Origin: Nitratireductor sp. GISD-1A_MAKvit
GTDB taxonomy: Bacteria > Pseudomonadota > Alphaproteobacteria > Rhizobiales > Rhizobiaceae
DNA length: 64,000 nucleotides
Assembly (NCBI RefSeq): GCF_040819555.1
Contig: NZ_CP161920.1
Coordinates: forward strand, 1,797,001 to 1,861,000
Direction: 5' to 3'
A program made the translations under genes and the position numbers. Within the stretch, counting starts at the first letter, position 1, and every line of letters starts with the position of its first letter. A model generated the notes under the pieces. It was given only the letters and a program-made list of their open reading frames with translations, had not been told where the DNA came from and searched no databases. Shown here in pieces: positions 63,780 through 64,000 of the stretch.

Positions 63780-64000
63780 ATGAATGCCCCGGTTAACCAT
63801 CCTGCCCCCTTACTGGAACCGGATGTTCTGCGAACCTTTGTGGCGATCGCGGAAACCGGAAGCTTCACCGCTGCAGCCAATGCAGTTTTTCGCACCCCCT
63901 CGGCGGTGTCGATGCAGATCAAGAAGCTGGAAGAGGTTTTGGGACGTTCGGTGTTTGACCGGGATGCCCGGTCCGTTTCGCTGACATCGGACGGAGAGTT
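63780..64000 (+). CDS. LysR family transcriptional regulator (3' end outside window)
   Basis: The 73 complete codons visible encode a LysR helix-turn-helix: LEPDVLRTFVAIAETGSFTAAANAVFRTPSAVSMQIKKLEEVLGRSVFDRDARSVSLTSDGE. The conserved Ala, Ser and Leu-Glu positions all fit. The ligand domain lies beyond the window. A GGAGAG ribosome site precedes the ATG at 63780. The gene is divergent from the DUF1127 gene. The ligand and targets are unknown. Confidence 0.93.
   Translation, partial: MNAPVNHPAPLLEPDVLRTFVAIAETGSFTAAANAVFRTPSAVSMQIKKLEEVLGRSVFDRDARSVSLTSDGE

Overview
The window is GC-rich chromosomal DNA of an alphaproteobacterium, most likely Hyphomicrobiales (Rhizobiales) close to Phyllobacteriaceae or Rhizobiaceae. 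The evidence is the gene content: a TetR gene directly upstream of ilvC, two BA14K proteins, a soxBDAG operon, DUF1127, DUF3008 and DUF1194 proteins, and a tamA-tamB pair. I cannot name the genus. No prophage, insertion sequence, rRNA or CRISPR array is visible. One tRNA (Lys, CUU) lies at 26586-26661.

Layout. 1-5.2 kb: a GNAT acetyltransferase, serB, miaA, a membrane diguanylate cyclase and a HerA-like ATPase. 5.3-8.1 kb: ilvB-ilvN behind a promoter, a 17-codon leader peptide carrying Ile-Leu-Ile-Val, and an attenuator terminator. 8.2-13 kb: housekeeping and hypothetical genes, including a RecD-like helicase, a DUF3179 protein, pdxJ and a lytic transglycosylase. 13.1-15.3 kb: a TetR gene with a perfect 16-bp palindrome upstream, then ilvC and a PilZ protein. 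15.3-17.8 kb: a lower-GC island with one AIPR-family phage-resistance gene. 17.8-26.5 kb: a PhyH dioxygenase with a divergent AraC gene, two BA14K genes, a nuclease/phosphatase, a MacAB-like exporter and a PhzF protein. 26.6-34.2 kb: tRNA-Lys, pcm and the large tamA-tamB outer-membrane assembly pair. 34.5-41.2 kb: a thiolase and fadJ pair, an AruH-like aminotransferase, a nitroreductase and an EF-hand protein. 41.3-46.4 kb: soxBDAG. 46.6-49.4 kb: a large MscS channel. 49.7-57.4 kb: a candidate lipid-linked pentose pathway. 57.6-62.7 kb: a dimethylglycine dehydrogenase-like enzyme, a DUF1194 protein and a GbdR/GlxA-type regulator. The right end holds small stress-type proteins and the start of a LysR gene.

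Three functional themes stand out. Branched-chain amino acid synthesis (ilvBN and ilvC) has two local control signals. Demethylation of dimethylglycine and sarcosine (DMGDH-like enzyme, soxBDAG) has a plausible betaine-responsive regulator nearby. A HAD-UbiA fusion, a DprE1-like oxidase, a small transporter, an epimerase, an aminotransferase and a GT-C-like membrane protein look like an envelope glycosylation pathway related to decaprenyl-phosphoryl-arabinose synthesis.

A quality caution applies. Five genes (SpoIIAA-like, AraC, pcm, tamA, class III aminotransferase) are each broken by one extra base in a G/C run. The uniform pattern suggests sequencing or assembly error more than five independent pseudogenes.
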